Source: Arthrobacter sp. B1805
Lineage (GTDB): Bacteria; Actinomycetota; Actinomycetes; Actinomycetales; Micrococcaceae
NCBI RefSeq assembly: GCF_002929745.1
Contig: NZ_PJIQ01000004.1
Location: forward strand, 233,124 to 297,123
Direction of reading: 5' to 3'
Length of the DNA stretch: 64,000 nt
Shown here: positions 34,859 through 43,973 of the stretch, piece by piece
How positions within the stretch are numbered: the stretch's first letter is position 1
Layout: the number at the start of each line of letters is the position of its first letter
Notes under the pieces: generated by a model
The model's database searches: none
Told to the model about the DNA's origin: nothing
Seen by the model: the letters and a program-made list of their open reading frames with translations, nothing else
Made by a program: the position numbers and the translations under genes

Positions 34859-35758
34859 GTGCGCTCCAGGCGTAGTGCTGCCATGGCGGTCCTCGTGATC
34901 GGACTCTCTGCCTGCTCGCCGTCCGACACCGCGACGGACCCGGTCGAGGCACCGGGTTCGACGGGGACCACGGACGCCGCGCCGGACTCCGCTGCAGGGT
35001 CCTCCCCCGGATCCAACCGGCCGCCGCCACCGGCGGCGTCCGGCGGGGCCGCAGACCTTCCCGCCCCTGCCGGCGTTCTCCCCGCACCGGCCCAGCGCGA
35101 ACCCGTCCCCGCGGTCAGCGGCCCCGGGACTGCCGAGGGTCCGACGGCGCCCCCGCCGGCCGCGGACCTGCATTCAGATCCCGGGTCCGTCGACGTCGTC
35201 GTGAACAAGCGCCGCCCGCTCGAGCCGCTGGACTTCGCTCCCTCCGACCTGCGTCAACCCGACGTGGCGACGGCCACCGACAATGCGCTCCTCCGCCCCG
35301 ACACAGCTGCTGCGGTCGAGGAGATGTTCGCGGCTGCGGCAGGGGACGGCGTCGGGCTGGTCATCGTGAGTGGCTACCGCTCGTTCGCCAACCAGGAATC
35401 CACCTACGCCTACTGGGTGGGAGAGTACGGCGACGCCGCCGGCGCGGACACGGTCTCAGCGCGTCCCGGATTCTCGGAACACCAGACGGGACTCGCTTTC
35501 GACATCGGCCAGGCCGACGGCGCCTGCACTCTCGTCCTGTGCTTCCGCGACACACCCGCTGCCCAGTGGGCCGCAGCACATGCCGCCGAGTTCGGGTTCG
35601 TCCTCCGCTATCCGGCCGGCTTCCACGAGATCACCGGCTTCTCGGCGGAGTCCTGGCACTTCCGCTTCGTCGGCAAGGACGTCTCCCTCGCGATGAGGTC
35701 GGCCGGGACCCAGACGCTCGAGGAGCACTTCGGGCTGCCTGCGGCGCCGTCGTACTGA
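34859..35758 (+). CDS. Lipoprotein D-alanyl-D-alanine carboxypeptidase, M15B (VanY-like)
   Basis: 299-aa predicted cell-wall peptidase. GTG 34859 gives a short signal peptide ending in the lipobox LSAC with Cys19. A Pro/Ala/Gly-rich linker spans about residues 20-110. The M15B domain at 115-285 has SGYRSFANQESTYAYWV, the zinc ligands SEHQTGLAFDIG (His198, Asp205) and SWHFRFVG (His257). It should trim terminal D-Ala from stem peptides on the outer surface. It starts 2 nt after coaA, suggesting co-transcription. A GC hairpin ends the unit. Confidence 0.9.
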   Translation: MRSRRSAAMAVLVIGLSACSPSDTATDPVEAPGSTGTTDAAPDSAAGSSPGSNRPPPPAASGGAADLPAPAGVLPAPAQREPVPAVSGPGTAEGPTAPPPAADLHSDPGSVDVVVNKRRPLEPLDFAPSDLRQPDVATATDNALLRPDTAAAVEEMFAAAAGDGVGLVIVSGYRSFANQESTYAYWVGEYGDAAGADTVSARPGFSEHQTGLAFDIGQADGACTLVLCFRDTPAAQWAAAHAAEFGFVLRYPAGFHEITGFSAESWHFRFVGKDVSLAMRSAGTQTLEEHFGLPAAPSY

Positions 35759-35807
35759 TCCTCACCCGGGCTCTTCGTCCGCGTGCTCCTGAAGCACGCC
35801 GCCGTCC

Positions 35808-35828
35808 GCGGGCGGGCTCACCGCCCGC
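35808..35828. terminator. GC-rich hairpin between convergent VanY-like and CAP genes
   Basis: GCGGGCGG / CCGCCCGC, an 8-bp stem with a 5-nt loop, sits 49 nt after the VanY-like stop and 13 nt after the convergent CAP gene's stop. There is no clear T-tract. Confidence 0.5.
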
Positions 35829-35841
35829 CCGCAGGCGGGAG

Positions 35842-36729
35842 TCAGGGCAGCGGCTTGACGATGTTGGAACGAACGGATTCGGGGCTCGAGCCGATCTTGT
35901 TGGTCTCGATGATGCTGACCGTGTAGGCGACGCCCGGCTTGAGGTTGGAGATCCTCGCACTGGTCGCAGTCGCGGAGACGGATCCGCTCAGGACCTTCTG
36001 CGTGCCGGAATAGACGGTGATGGTCTGGCCCGTCAGCGGTGAACCGCCGTCACTGCCGCGGGTCCAGGTGACGGTGGCGGACTTGCTGCCGGCGGTGGCC
36101 CGCACGTTGGTGGCCGCCGAGGGCTTGGTAGCGACGACCGTGGAGGTGCTGTACCCCCCGAAGTTCACCGTCGCGTAGGTGGCATAGCGCACGACCCCGT
36201 TGGCGTCGTAGACGGCCTTCGTGTTCGTCACGCCGATTCCGATGTGCGTGAACTTGGTGCTGACCATGTTGGCTTCATGCCCCGGGGAGTTGATCCACTG
36301 GGTCATCACCTGCCGGGCGCCCTCGACTCCTACCGTCGTGTTCGCCGCGATGTTCTCCGCCGCCGCGGACCATCCCGACGGGATCTGCGCGGAGTAGTTG
36401 GGGTTGTGCTTGAACTCGCCGGTCGTCGCCATCGTGTTCGACCAGTCCTGAGCCACCCGGGACAACCGCGCGTCGTACGCCAGCGCCGGCAGCCCCTTGG
36501 ACGCACGATAGGCGTTGTGGCGATCGAGCACGACCGCGATCTGCTCGGCGGTGGCCTCGGTGTACTCCACGGCCGCCGTCGACGTGCTCTGCGCGGGAGC
36601 GGTGGTTCCGGGTGCGGGCTCTACGGCCCATGCACCTCCGGTACCGGCGAAGGTGACAACTGCCGCGGTCGACACTGCGACCAGAGCCTGCTTGATGTTC
36701 GTCCTCATGATGAGACCTGTTCCGTTCAT
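35842..36729 (-). CDS. Secreted CAP-domain protein with C-terminal fibronectin type III domain
   Basis: 295-aa exported protein. The signal peptide (IKQALVAVSTAAVVTFAGTG, ending near AWAVEPAP) is followed by a Thr/Ala-rich linker. A CAP/SCP domain at about 60-195 has VLDRHNAYRASKGLPAL, WSNTMATTGEFKHN, AENIAA and NSPGHEANMVSTKFTHIGIG. An FN3 domain at 205-293 (SAATNVRATAGSKSATVTW) follows. The two histidines and the glutamate of the CAP cleft are present. Bacterial CAP proteins are thought to act at the cell wall or on lipids; the role here is unknown. ATG 36729 has AGGGG 6 nt upstream; ATG 36708 (MRTNIKQ) is a plausible shorter start. Confidence 0.88.
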   Translation of the reverse strand: MNGTGLIMRTNIKQALVAVSTAAVVTFAGTGGAWAVEPAPGTTAPAQSTSTAAVEYTEATAEQIAVVLDRHNAYRASKGLPALAYDARLSRVAQDWSNTMATTGEFKHNPNYSAQIPSGWSAAAENIAANTTVGVEGARQVMTQWINSPGHEANMVSTKFTHIGIGVTNTKAVYDANGVVRYATYATVNFGGYSTSTVVATKPSAATNVRATAGSKSATVTWTRGSDGGSPLTGQTITVYSGTQKVLSGSVSATATSARISNLKPGVAYTVSIIETNKIGSSPESVRSNIVKPLP

Positions 36730-36913
36730 CGGCTACCCCTGCCTGCCAGGGACTTCAAGCGTACCGACCCCCACCCCCATGACGCGGCGTCCCCGGACGT
36801 GCACCTGCGCGAGTACCATGGCGCCCATTGCCGGGCAGGGGTGGCCGAACGTCGTCGCGGACCGCCGCGGATCGTCGCTGGCCGGGCACGGATCGTTGCG
36901 GGCCACCAACGGT

Positions 36914-37516
36914 CTAGGCGGACATCCGGTGCACCAGTCCGTCGCGGACCATCGGCCACTCGTGGGCGAGGATCGAGTAGACCACGGTGTCCCGCAACTC
37001 CCCGTTCCGCGCGCGGGTGTGGCTGCGCAGCACACCGTCCTGCCGCGCGCCGAGCCTCGTGATCGCTTCGCGTGACTGGTGGTTCAGCCAGTGCGTGCGG
37101 AACTCGACGGCCGGGCACCGGAGCTCCTCGAAGGCGTGCCTCAGGAGCAGGTACTTGGACTCCGTGTTGGTTCCCGTCCGGTGGGCCGACCTCGCGTTCC
37201 AGGTCGAGCCGATCTCGAGGCGGGGTGTCTGCAGATCGATGTTCATGTAGGTCGTCATCCCGATGATCCTGCCGGAGGCACCGGTCGCCGGGTCCACGAG
37301 GCGCGTCGTGAACGGAAGCATGGACTGCGCGTCCCGCAACGCGAGCCGCCGCTCGATCTCCTGCCGCATGTCCTGCGGCTCGGGGACGGACGTGTACCAG
37401 AGCTTCCAGAGGTCGCCGTCGCGGGCGGCCTCGACGAGCCCGTCGTGGTGGTCGGACGCGAGCGGTTCCAGGACGACGCAGCGACCGCGGAGAGTGATGG
37501 GTTCGATGGACAGCAT
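36914..37516 (-). CDS. GNAT family N-acetyltransferase (RimJ/RimL type)
   Basis: 200-aa acetyltransferase of the ribosomal-protein type. It starts IEPITLRGRCVVLEPLASDH and contains GRIIGMTTYMNIDLQTPRLE, then IGSTWNARSAHRTGTNTESK (acetyl-CoA loop) and VEFRTHWLNHQSREAITRLG. ATG 37516 is used. The 184-nt gap to the CAP gene start contains a 20-nt imperfect direct repeat (GGATCGTCGCTGGCC / GGATCGTTGCGGGCC, about 36868-36905) and no gene. Substrate unknown. Confidence 0.85.
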   Translation of the reverse strand: MLSIEPITLRGRCVVLEPLASDHHDGLVEAARDGDLWKLWYTSVPEPQDMRQEIERRLALRDAQSMLPFTTRLVDPATGASGRIIGMTTYMNIDLQTPRLEIGSTWNARSAHRTGTNTESKYLLLRHAFEELRCPAVEFRTHWLNHQSREAITRLGARQDGVLRSHTRARNGELRDTVVYSILAHEWPMVRDGLVHRMSA

Positions 37517-37594
37517 GGACCGACCCTACTGGGACCGGAGCGGCACGCGGCAGCCCCTGGTCTCACAACACCTGCGAAGCACGGATAGGTGAAC

Positions 37595-37632
37595 GTCACG
37601 GAGCGTTTACGCAGCGCGCCAGGACTGGAAAC
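37595..37632 (+). promoter_or_regulatory. GlnR box upstream of narK
   Basis: Four 5-mers spaced exactly 6 nt apart: GTCAC (37595), TTTAC (37606), CGCCA (37617), GAAAC (37628). The outer boxes match the actinobacterial GlnR pattern GTnAC-n6-GaAAC-n6-GTnAC-n6-GAAAC perfectly; the inner two are poor. It ends 53 nt before the narK start, nearly the same distance as the two better boxes at nirB and nirD. GlnR binding is inferred. Confidence 0.5.
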
Positions 37633-37685
37633 GCGCGCTCACTAGCCTCGGGGAAAAGCAGGAACACCACCCCCGGAGGATTTCA

Positions 37686-39092
37686 GTGAGCATCGACGAA
37701 GCAGCATCCCCCACCCTGACCGCGGGTCAGCCCGCGAGCGCACCACCGCTCAGCCACCGACCCGGCCGCTGGATCGACAACTGGGACGCCGAGGACAACG
37801 ATCAGTGGAGCAGCGTCGGCAAGTCGATCGCCAAGCGGAACCTCCAGTGGTCCATCGCCTGTGAGTTCCTCGGCTTCGTGGTGTGGCAGCTCTGGTCCAT
37901 CGTGGTGGTCTACCTGCCTGCCGCAGGCTTCACCTTCTCGACGTCGCAGATCTTCTGGCTCATCTCGATGCCCTCGCTCGTCGGCGCGACGCTCCGCATC
38001 CCCTACACGTTCATGGTGCCGAGGTTCGGCGGCAGGAACTGGACCATCATCTCCGCCCTGCTCCTCCTGATCCCGTCCATCGGGCTCGCCCTCTGCGTCT
38101 CGAACCCGGAGACCCCGTTCGGGGTGATGCTGGCCGTTGCGGCACTCGCGGGCTTCGGCGGCGGCAACTTCGCCAGCTCGATGGCGAACATCACGTTCTT
38201 CTATCCGGCTCGCGAGAAGGGCTGGGCACTGGGCCTCAACGCAGCGGGAGGAAACCTCGGCGCCGCCGTCGCGCAGCTCGTGGTGCCCATCGCCGTCGCC
38301 CTCGGCGCGGCCGCCACACTGAACCTTCCACTCGCGGGCTGGATCTGGGTGCCGCTCATCCTGGCCGCGGCCTTCGGCGCCTGGAAGTACATGGACAACC
38401 TGTCGAACGCGAAGACCGACTTCGCCGGCTCGCTCGCAGCCGTCCGGGAACCACACCTCTGGATCATGGCGCTGCTCTACATCGGCACCTTCGGCTCGTT
38501 CATCGGTTTTGCCGGCGTCTTCCCGAAGCTGATCGTCGATTCGTTCCCGGAGTTCTCGACCATCGCGATGGGACCGGCAACCCTGTCCCTCGCGTTCCTC
38601 GGCCCCTTGGTCGGTTCCCTCGCCCGGCCCTTCGGCGGCCGGCTCGCCGACCGCTTCGGCGGGGCGTTCATCACCGTGGCCGCCTTCGCGGTCATGGCAG
38701 CCATCGCCCTGTCCGTGGTCTGGACGCTCCCCCTGTCCAACTTCTGGCTCTTCCTCGGACTCTTCCTAATCCTCTTCGCAGCGGCCGGCGCCGGCAATGG
38801 CGCCACGTACCGGATGATCCCGGTGATCTTCGCCCGGCGGGGCGCGGCGGCAGGGTCGGCGGAGCTCCGGGAGTCCGTGAGCACCGCCCGCAAGTCCGCA
38901 GCCGCCCTCGGGCTCATCTCCGCAGTCGGAGCCTATGGCGGCTTTCTGATTCCACAGGTACTCAACGCCTCGAAGGGCGCCTCCGGCAGCTACGACGGCG
39001 CGTTCTACGGCTTCGTGGCCGGATACGTCGTGATGCTGGCGGTCACCTGGTTCTTCTACCTCCGCCGCTCGTCGACGCTGGGCAAGGTCTGA
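37686..39092 (+). CDS. narK: Nitrate/nitrite transporter, MFS (NarK/NasA type)
   Basis: 468-aa inner-membrane transporter with 12 predicted helices after an N-terminal cytosolic region (GRWIDNWDAEDNDQW). The nitrate signature of the NNP family is visible as AALAGFGGGNFASSMANITF, with the second Gly-rich stretch NAAGGNLGAAVAQLVVPIAV and conserved arginines in LRIPYTFMVPRFGGRNW. It starts GTG 37686 with GGAGGA 6 nt upstream. It is the first gene of narK-narB-nasB, followed 3 nt later by the nitrate reductase, so it should import nitrate for assimilation. A GlnR-type box lies upstream. Confidence 0.94.
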   Translation: MSIDEAASPTLTAGQPASAPPLSHRPGRWIDNWDAEDNDQWSSVGKSIAKRNLQWSIACEFLGFVVWQLWSIVVVYLPAAGFTFSTSQIFWLISMPSLVGATLRIPYTFMVPRFGGRNWTIISALLLLIPSIGLALCVSNPETPFGVMLAVAALAGFGGGNFASSMANITFFYPAREKGWALGLNAAGGNLGAAVAQLVVPIAVALGAAATLNLPLAGWIWVPLILAAAFGAWKYMDNLSNAKTDFAGSLAAVREPHLWIMALLYIGTFGSFIGFAGVFPKLIVDSFPEFSTIAMGPATLSLAFLGPLVGSLARPFGGRLADRFGGAFITVAAFAVMAAIALSVVWTLPLSNFWLFLGLFLILFAAAGAGNGATYRMIPVIFARRGAAAGSAELRESVSTARKSAAALGLISAVGAYGGFLIPQVLNASKGASGSYDGAFYGFVAGYVVMLAVTWFFYLRRSSTLGKV

Positions 39093-39095
39093 CCC

Positions 39096-41285
39096 ATGGC
39101 GGAGACGGCCGGGACCGAGACACACTGCCCCTATTGCGCCCTCCAGTGCGCCATGACCGTGACGGCGGGCCTGGCCGGCCACACCACCCCGGCCGGCAAG
39201 GGTGGCCGGGACGGCGGCGTGGCGGTCACCGGCCGTGACTTCCCGACCAACCGGGGCGGTCTCTGCCGGAAGGGCTGGTCCGCGGCCGAGCTGCTCCGCC
39301 ACCCCGACCGGCTCACCGCTCCCCTGCTGCGGGCCGGCGACGGCGTCCTGCGTGAGGCGACCTGGGACCACGTCCTCGACCACATCAGCGAGCGCGTCCG
39401 GAGCATCCAGGCGCAGCACGGCCGGGACTCGGTGGCGGTTTTCGGCGGGGGCGGCCTCACCAACGAGAAGGCGTACACGCTCGGCAAGTTCGCCCGGCTC
39501 GCGCTCCGCACCTCACGGATCGACTACAACGGGAGGTTCTGCATGTCGTCCGCCGCGGCCGCCGGGAACAGGGCCTTCGGCGTCGACCGGGGCCTCCCGT
39601 TTCCCCTCGAGGACCTCGATGACGCCTCCGTGGTCCTGCTCCTCGGATCGAACGCGGCCGACACCATGCCGCCCTTCGTCCAGCACCTCCGGGGCGCGCA
39701 GGCCGCCGGCGGGCTGATCGTCGTCGACCCGCGGCGCTCCGCGACCGCCCGCCTCACCGAGCTGGGCAGGGGTGTCCACCTGCAGCCCACTCCCGGCACC
39801 GACCTCGCGCTCCTGCTCGGACTGGCCCACGTCGTCGTCGCCGAGGGCCTCGAGGACCGCCGTTTCCTCGATGCGAGGACCAGTGGCTACGACGACGTCG
39901 CCCGCGGACTCGCGCGCTGGTGGCCCGAGCGCGTGCAGGGCCTCACCGGTGTTCCGGCGACTGCGATCCGTGCGACGGCGAGGCTGCTCGCGCGCGGCGC
40001 CCGCAACGGTGCCGAGGGCGGACCGGGTGCCTACATCCTCACGGGGCGCGGCATCGAGCAGCACGCCGACGGCACCGACACCACCACTGCCGCCATCAAC
40101 CTCGCGCTGCTGCTCGGTCTTCCGGGCACCACGCACAGCGGGTACGGGACCCTCACCGGGCAGGGGAACGGGCAGGGCGGTCGTGAGCACGGACAGAAGT
40201 CCGACCAGCTGCCCGGTTACCGCAAGATCACCGATCCGGCGGCCCGCTCCCACGTCGCCTCCGTCTGGGGGGTGCCCGAGGACGCCATCCCCGGGCCGGG
40301 CCTTCCCGCCGTCGCCCTGCTCGCATCCCTCGGCCGGGAAGGCGGGACCCGTTGCCTCTTCGTGCACGGCGCGAACATCGCCGTCTCGGCCCCGAATGCC
40401 GCGACGGTGATCGACGGTCTCCGCTCCCTCGATCTCCTCGTCGTCTCCGACTTCTTCCTCTCGGAGACCGCAGCGCTCGCCGACGTCGTCCTGCCGGTCC
40501 TGCAATGGGCCGAGGAGGAGGGCACCGTGACCAACCTCGAGGGCCGGGTCCTCCGGCGTCGCCCCGCTGTCCTTCCTCCTGCAGGTGCCCGCAGCGAATT
40601 GTGGATCATGCGCGAACTCGCGCGGCTGCTCGACGCGCCCTCCCTGTTCAGCGAGGACCCCGCGACCATGTTCGACGAACTCGCGCGAGCGAGTGCCGGT
40701 GGACCTGCCGACTACTCAGGGCTCGACTACGAGGTGCTCGACGGCGGGAGCCCGGCGTACTGGCCGTATCCGAGCGGAAGCACCGGCACTCCGCGCATGT
40801 TCCTGGCGGCCTTCGCCCACCCGACGGGGCGCGCCGTGCTGGTGCCGGTCTCGCCGCGCGTGGACGCGAACGCAGCGCGTGTCCCCGCTCCCCTGCTCCT
40901 CGCGACGGGCCGCCTCCTGGAGCACTACCAGTCGGGCACGCAGACACGGCGTGTCCCGGAGCTGCTCGCGGCCCAGCCCGGCGCCCGCGTGCAGCTCCAC
41001 CACGCCACCGCTCAGGACCTGGGGATCAGCCAGGGTGAGGCCGTCGTCGTCACGAGCATGCACGGCGAAGTACACGCCGTTGCCGACCTGACGGCGGACA
41101 TCCGCCAGGACACCGTCTTCCTCGCCTTCCACTACCCAGGATCGGGAAGCGCGAACCTGCTGACCGGCAGCTCCACGGACCCGGTCTCGGGCATGCCCGA
41201 GTTCAAGACGACTCCGGTCCAGGTATCGGCCCTGTCCGCCCATGCGCGCCGCGGCGCCGCGCACCAACCGGAGGTCTTCGCATGA
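39096..41285 (+). CDS. narB: Assimilatory nitrate reductase, molybdopterin catalytic subunit
   Basis: 729-aa cytosolic Mo-bisMGD enzyme reducing nitrate to nitrite. The N-terminal [4Fe-4S] site is HCPYCALQC (Cys11, 14, 18) plus Cys in GGLCRKGW. Cofactor-binding stretches include IDYNGRFCMSSAAAAGNRAFG, LLLGSNAADTMPPF and IVVDPRRSATARL, LTGQGNGQGGREHGQKSDQLP, and a C-terminal MopB domain with LLLATGRLLEHYQSGTQTRR. There is no C-terminal [2Fe-2S] BFD domain; that module is on the next protein. It overlaps nasB by 4 nt (ATGA), so the two subunits are coupled. Confidence 0.94.
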   Translation: MAETAGTETHCPYCALQCAMTVTAGLAGHTTPAGKGGRDGGVAVTGRDFPTNRGGLCRKGWSAAELLRHPDRLTAPLLRAGDGVLREATWDHVLDHISERVRSIQAQHGRDSVAVFGGGGLTNEKAYTLGKFARLALRTSRIDYNGRFCMSSAAAAGNRAFGVDRGLPFPLEDLDDASVVLLLGSNAADTMPPFVQHLRGAQAAGGLIVVDPRRSATARLTELGRGVHLQPTPGTDLALLLGLAHVVVAEGLEDRRFLDARTSGYDDVARGLARWWPERVQGLTGVPATAIRATARLLARGARNGAEGGPGAYILTGRGIEQHADGTDTTTAAINLALLLGLPGTTHSGYGTLTGQGNGQGGREHGQKSDQLPGYRKITDPAARSHVASVWGVPEDAIPGPGLPAVALLASLGREGGTRCLFVHGANIAVSAPNAATVIDGLRSLDLLVVSDFFLSETAALADVVLPVLQWAEEEGTVTNLEGRVLRRRPAVLPPAGARSELWIMRELARLLDAPSLFSEDPATMFDELARASAGGPADYSGLDYEVLDGGSPAYWPYPSGSTGTPRMFLAAFAHPTGRAVLVPVSPRVDANAARVPAPLLLATGRLLEHYQSGTQTRRVPELLAAQPGARVQLHHATAQDLGISQGEAVVVTSMHGEVHAVADLTADIRQDTVFLAFHYPGSGSANLLTGSSTDPVSGMPEFKTTPVQVSALSAHARRGAAHQPEVFA

Positions 41286-42805
41286 GGGACGCCGCTCCTT
41301 CCGCCCCGGAGCGGATCGTCGTGGTGGGCTTCGGCCCTGTCGCCGCCCGGCTCGTCGAGCACCTCGAACCACTCGTCGCGGCGGGCACAGTGGCACTGAC
41401 CGTGATCGGCCAGGAGCAGGACGCAGCGTACAACCGCGTGCTCGTCGCGGATGTCGCCGTCGGACGTACCCCGGAGGCAGCCATCCGGCTCGCGGATGCG
41501 GCTGCGTTGAGGGCCATCGGGATCGACGTGTTGCTCGGCGCGCGCGTGGCGAGGGTGGACCGCCCCTTCCGGCGGGTCCTGCTCGACGACGATCGAGCGA
41601 TCGGTTACGACCGCCTGGTGCTCGCCACCGGTTCGCGTCCCCTGGTGCCACAGCTCGACGGCCTGGACGGCGAACTCCCCCTCCCGCAAGGCGTCAGCTT
41701 CCTCCGTGATCTCCGGGATGCGCGTGCCGTGTCGGCAGCCCTGGCCTCACAGCGCCGCATCGTCGTGCTGGGCGGCGGCATCCTCGGCATCGAGGCAGCC
41801 CTCGCCGCCGCCGAGGAGGGAGGCCGCGTCACGCTCGTCCACAACGGCCGGGCGCCCATGGAACGATTCCTGGGAGACGGCGCCAGGGTTCTGGCCACGG
41901 CGCTGACCCGGGCCGGCGTGACCCTGGTGGCCGGCACCTCCACCGGGATCACGCAGACGGAAGGCCACTTCTCGGGACTCACCCTCGAGGGAGGAACAGT
42001 GGTGGAGGGTGGCGCCCTCGTGCTCGCCTGCGGTGTGCGACCGCGGACCGAACTCGCCGACGGTTGCGACCTGAACACCGCAGCGGGCATCCTCGTGGAC
42101 CACGAACTCCGCGCGCTCGATACGCGGGACATCTGGGCGATCGGCGATTGTGCTGAGGTGCGCTGCTGGGACGGTTCCTGCGCGGCATGCGCCGGCGTCA
42201 CGACTCCGCAGGGCCTCATCGGGCCGGGTTGGCAGCAGGCCGACCAGCTCGGCCTCGCCTTCGCGGCGGAGCTCACCGGCATGCCTCCCGGCGTCACCGG
42301 TGCTCCCGACCGTCGCGACGCCGTGCTCGTCCTCAAGGCCCGTGGCGTCGATGCCGTCACCGCAGGCGAGGTCGATGCCGATCCGTGGTCCGTGGAGCCC
42401 GGGCTCGCTGTCGCGGTCTGGGCCGATCCGGGACACGGGCGCTACGCCAAGATGATCACGCGCGACGGCGCCCTGACAGGACTGGTCTGCGTCGGCATGC
42501 CTCGGACCGGCGCCGAGCTGGTGCTGCTCTTCGAACGCGGGAGCGAACTCCCCGCCGACCGCTCGAGCCTCCTGCGGCTCGACAGCATCGAGGGAGCCGC
42601 CGCCGCCATGCCTCCGGGGCCGGACGCGACTCTGTGCCGGTGCGCGGGAGTGACCCGGGGCACGGTGCAGAAGTCCGTGGCGACGGGGTGTGCTTCGGTG
42701 AAGGACGTCTCGGGGGACACGCGGGCGGGAACCGGTTGCGGCGGGTGCCACGACGACATCCGGGCCGTGATCGAGCAGCACTTCGCGGTGGCGGTGACGT
42801 CATGA
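41282..42805 (+). CDS. nasB: FAD-dependent NAD(P)H oxidoreductase with BFD-type [2Fe-2S] domain, nitrate reductase electron-transfer subunit
   Basis: 507-aa protein similar to the N-terminal part of NirB. It has two dinucleotide folds (IVVVGFGPVAARLVEHL and IVVLGGGILGIEAALAAAEE), DIWAIGDCAEV, and a C-terminal BFD-like [2Fe-2S] domain with CRCAGVTRGTVQKSVATG and TRAGTGCGGCHDD. It lacks siroheme domains. Encoded with overlap after the nitrate reductase, it most likely passes electrons from NAD(P)H to it. It is convergent with the HemD-type gene, with a 46-nt gap. Confidence 0.88.
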   Translation: MRDAAPSAPERIVVVGFGPVAARLVEHLEPLVAAGTVALTVIGQEQDAAYNRVLVADVAVGRTPEAAIRLADAAALRAIGIDVLLGARVARVDRPFRRVLLDDDRAIGYDRLVLATGSRPLVPQLDGLDGELPLPQGVSFLRDLRDARAVSAALASQRRIVVLGGGILGIEAALAAAEEGGRVTLVHNGRAPMERFLGDGARVLATALTRAGVTLVAGTSTGITQTEGHFSGLTLEGGTVVEGGALVLACGVRPRTELADGCDLNTAAGILVDHELRALDTRDIWAIGDCAEVRCWDGSCAACAGVTTPQGLIGPGWQQADQLGLAFAAELTGMPPGVTGAPDRRDAVLVLKARGVDAVTAGEVDADPWSVEPGLAVAVWADPGHGRYAKMITRDGALTGLVCVGMPRTGAELVLLFERGSELPADRSSLLRLDSIEGAAAAMPPGPDATLCRCAGVTRGTVQKSVATGCASVKDVSGDTRAGTGCGGCHDDIRAVIEQHFAVAVTS

Positions 42806-42851
42806 CGAGTGCTGCCGGCAGATCCCGGGACCGCGCAACAGCACGCGCGAG

Positions 42852-43973
42852 CTATACGTGCAGTCGGTATCCCCGCTTGACCACGGTCTCCACCAGGGCA
42901 GGATCGGGAAGGGACTTCCGCAACCGGTTGACGTTCATGTCGAGCGCGTGGCCCGCTCCGGTGTGTGCCAGGAGGTTCGTCAGTGCGTCGCGGCTGAGGA
43001 CGGCCCCCCGCGCCGACAGCAGCGCCTTGAACAGCACCAGCTGCGCGGGCGCCAGGTCCACCTGGACCTCGTCCACCCGCACGGACCTGCCGCGCACCTC
43101 GACATAACCGGACCGTGTCCGGAGTTGCTCCACGTGGTGCTCCGCTAGGTGATCGCAGACGAGGCGGATCAGCGCTCCCATCCGGAAGCGCTCGGGCACG
43201 ATCGGCTCGATGCCGGCATCGATCAGCGGTTGCGCGGTCACCGGGCCGACGGCGGCGGCGAGGACGCTCCGGCGGAACCGCTGGATGAGCTCGTCCTGCA
43301 GGCCCTGCTCCGCTGCGGTGCTGAACAGGGCATCGACCGCCGGGGCGCTCGTGAAGGTGACGCAATCGAGTTGGCCTCCGCACACCGCGTCGATGAGTCT
43401 GGGAAGGCGTTCGGAGCCCTCCGGCTTGATCCAGCGGTAGGGAGTGACGGTCAGGATGGTCGCGCCGGCTGCCCGCAGCCGCTCCAACTGGTGTGCGTCG
43501 GCGTAGGCGTGCAACTGGACCCCGATCGTGAGCCCCGAGAGGTCCTGCTCGAGCAACTGGTCCACGAGGGTCGCCGTCGTCTCGTCGGAGCTGATGCCGA
43601 CGTCGTCGAGTCCGGCAGCGCGCACGGCTCCCCTGGCCTTCGGGCCCCTCACATGGATACGCCCGTTACCGAGGACATCGAGGAGGTCATCACCCAGCCC
43701 CGCCGCGTCCGCGGCCTCGAACCAGCGACGCATCCCGTACGCCGTCGTGATGAGGAAGAGGTCCGGCCGGGCCGCAACCATGGCCGCCGTGTCGGCGAGC
43801 AGCTCGACGTCCTCGGCGATGGGCGCGATCTTCAGTGCCGGGGCATGGAACACCGAGGCGCCGCGCCGCTCGAGGGCATCGATCAGGTCACCGGCCCTCC
43901 GGTCGGAGGTGACCCCGATCCGGAAGCCGGCGAGCTGCCCTCCCGCCGTATCCGGGCGGATCGTCTCGGTCAT
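42852..43973 (-). CDS. Uroporphyrinogen-III synthase fused to an OmpR-type winged-helix DNA-binding domain
   Basis: 373-aa two-domain protein. Residues 15-260 are HemD-like (FRIGVTSDRRAGDLIDALER, FLITTAYGMRRWFEAAD, VQLHAYADAHQLERLRAAG, DCVTFTSAPAVDALF, AAVGPVTAQPLIDAGI). Residues 285-373 form a winged helix: LFKALLSARGAVLSRDALTN and ALDMNVNRLRKSLPDPAL, then VKRGYRLHV, with no receiver domain. This architecture is known from actinobacteria (e.g. M. tuberculosis Rv0260c, beside a narK gene). It may be a tetrapyrrole-responsive regulator, a uroporphyrinogen-III synthase for siroheme, or both. ATG 43973 overlaps the cobA stop by 4 nt. Confidence 0.88.
   Translation of the reverse strand: MTETIRPDTAGGQLAGFRIGVTSDRRAGDLIDALERRGASVFHAPALKIAPIAEDVELLADTAAMVAARPDLFLITTAYGMRRWFEAADAAGLGDDLLDVLGNGRIHVRGPKARGAVRAAGLDDVGISSDETTATLVDQLLEQDLSGLTIGVQLHAYADAHQLERLRAAGATILTVTPYRWIKPEGSERLPRLIDAVCGGQLDCVTFTSAPAVDALFSTAAEQGLQDELIQRFRRSVLAAAVGPVTAQPLIDAGIEPIVPERFRMGALIRLVCDHLAEHHVEQLRTRSGYVEVRGRSVRVDEVQVDLAPAQLVLFKALLSARGAVLSRDALTNLLAHTGAGHALDMNVNRLRKSLPDPALVETVVKRGYRLHV

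Noticed and set aside
36865..36910. Possible CRISPR-like repeats near the CAP gene
   Set aside because: Only two imperfect copies of about 20 nt in direct contact, with no spacers; a local duplication.
39096..42805. Respiratory nitrate reductase (narGHJI)
   Set aside because: The catalytic subunit is short (729 aa), cytosolic and paired with an NAD(P)H/FAD protein, with no NarH, NarJ or NarI; this is the assimilatory type.
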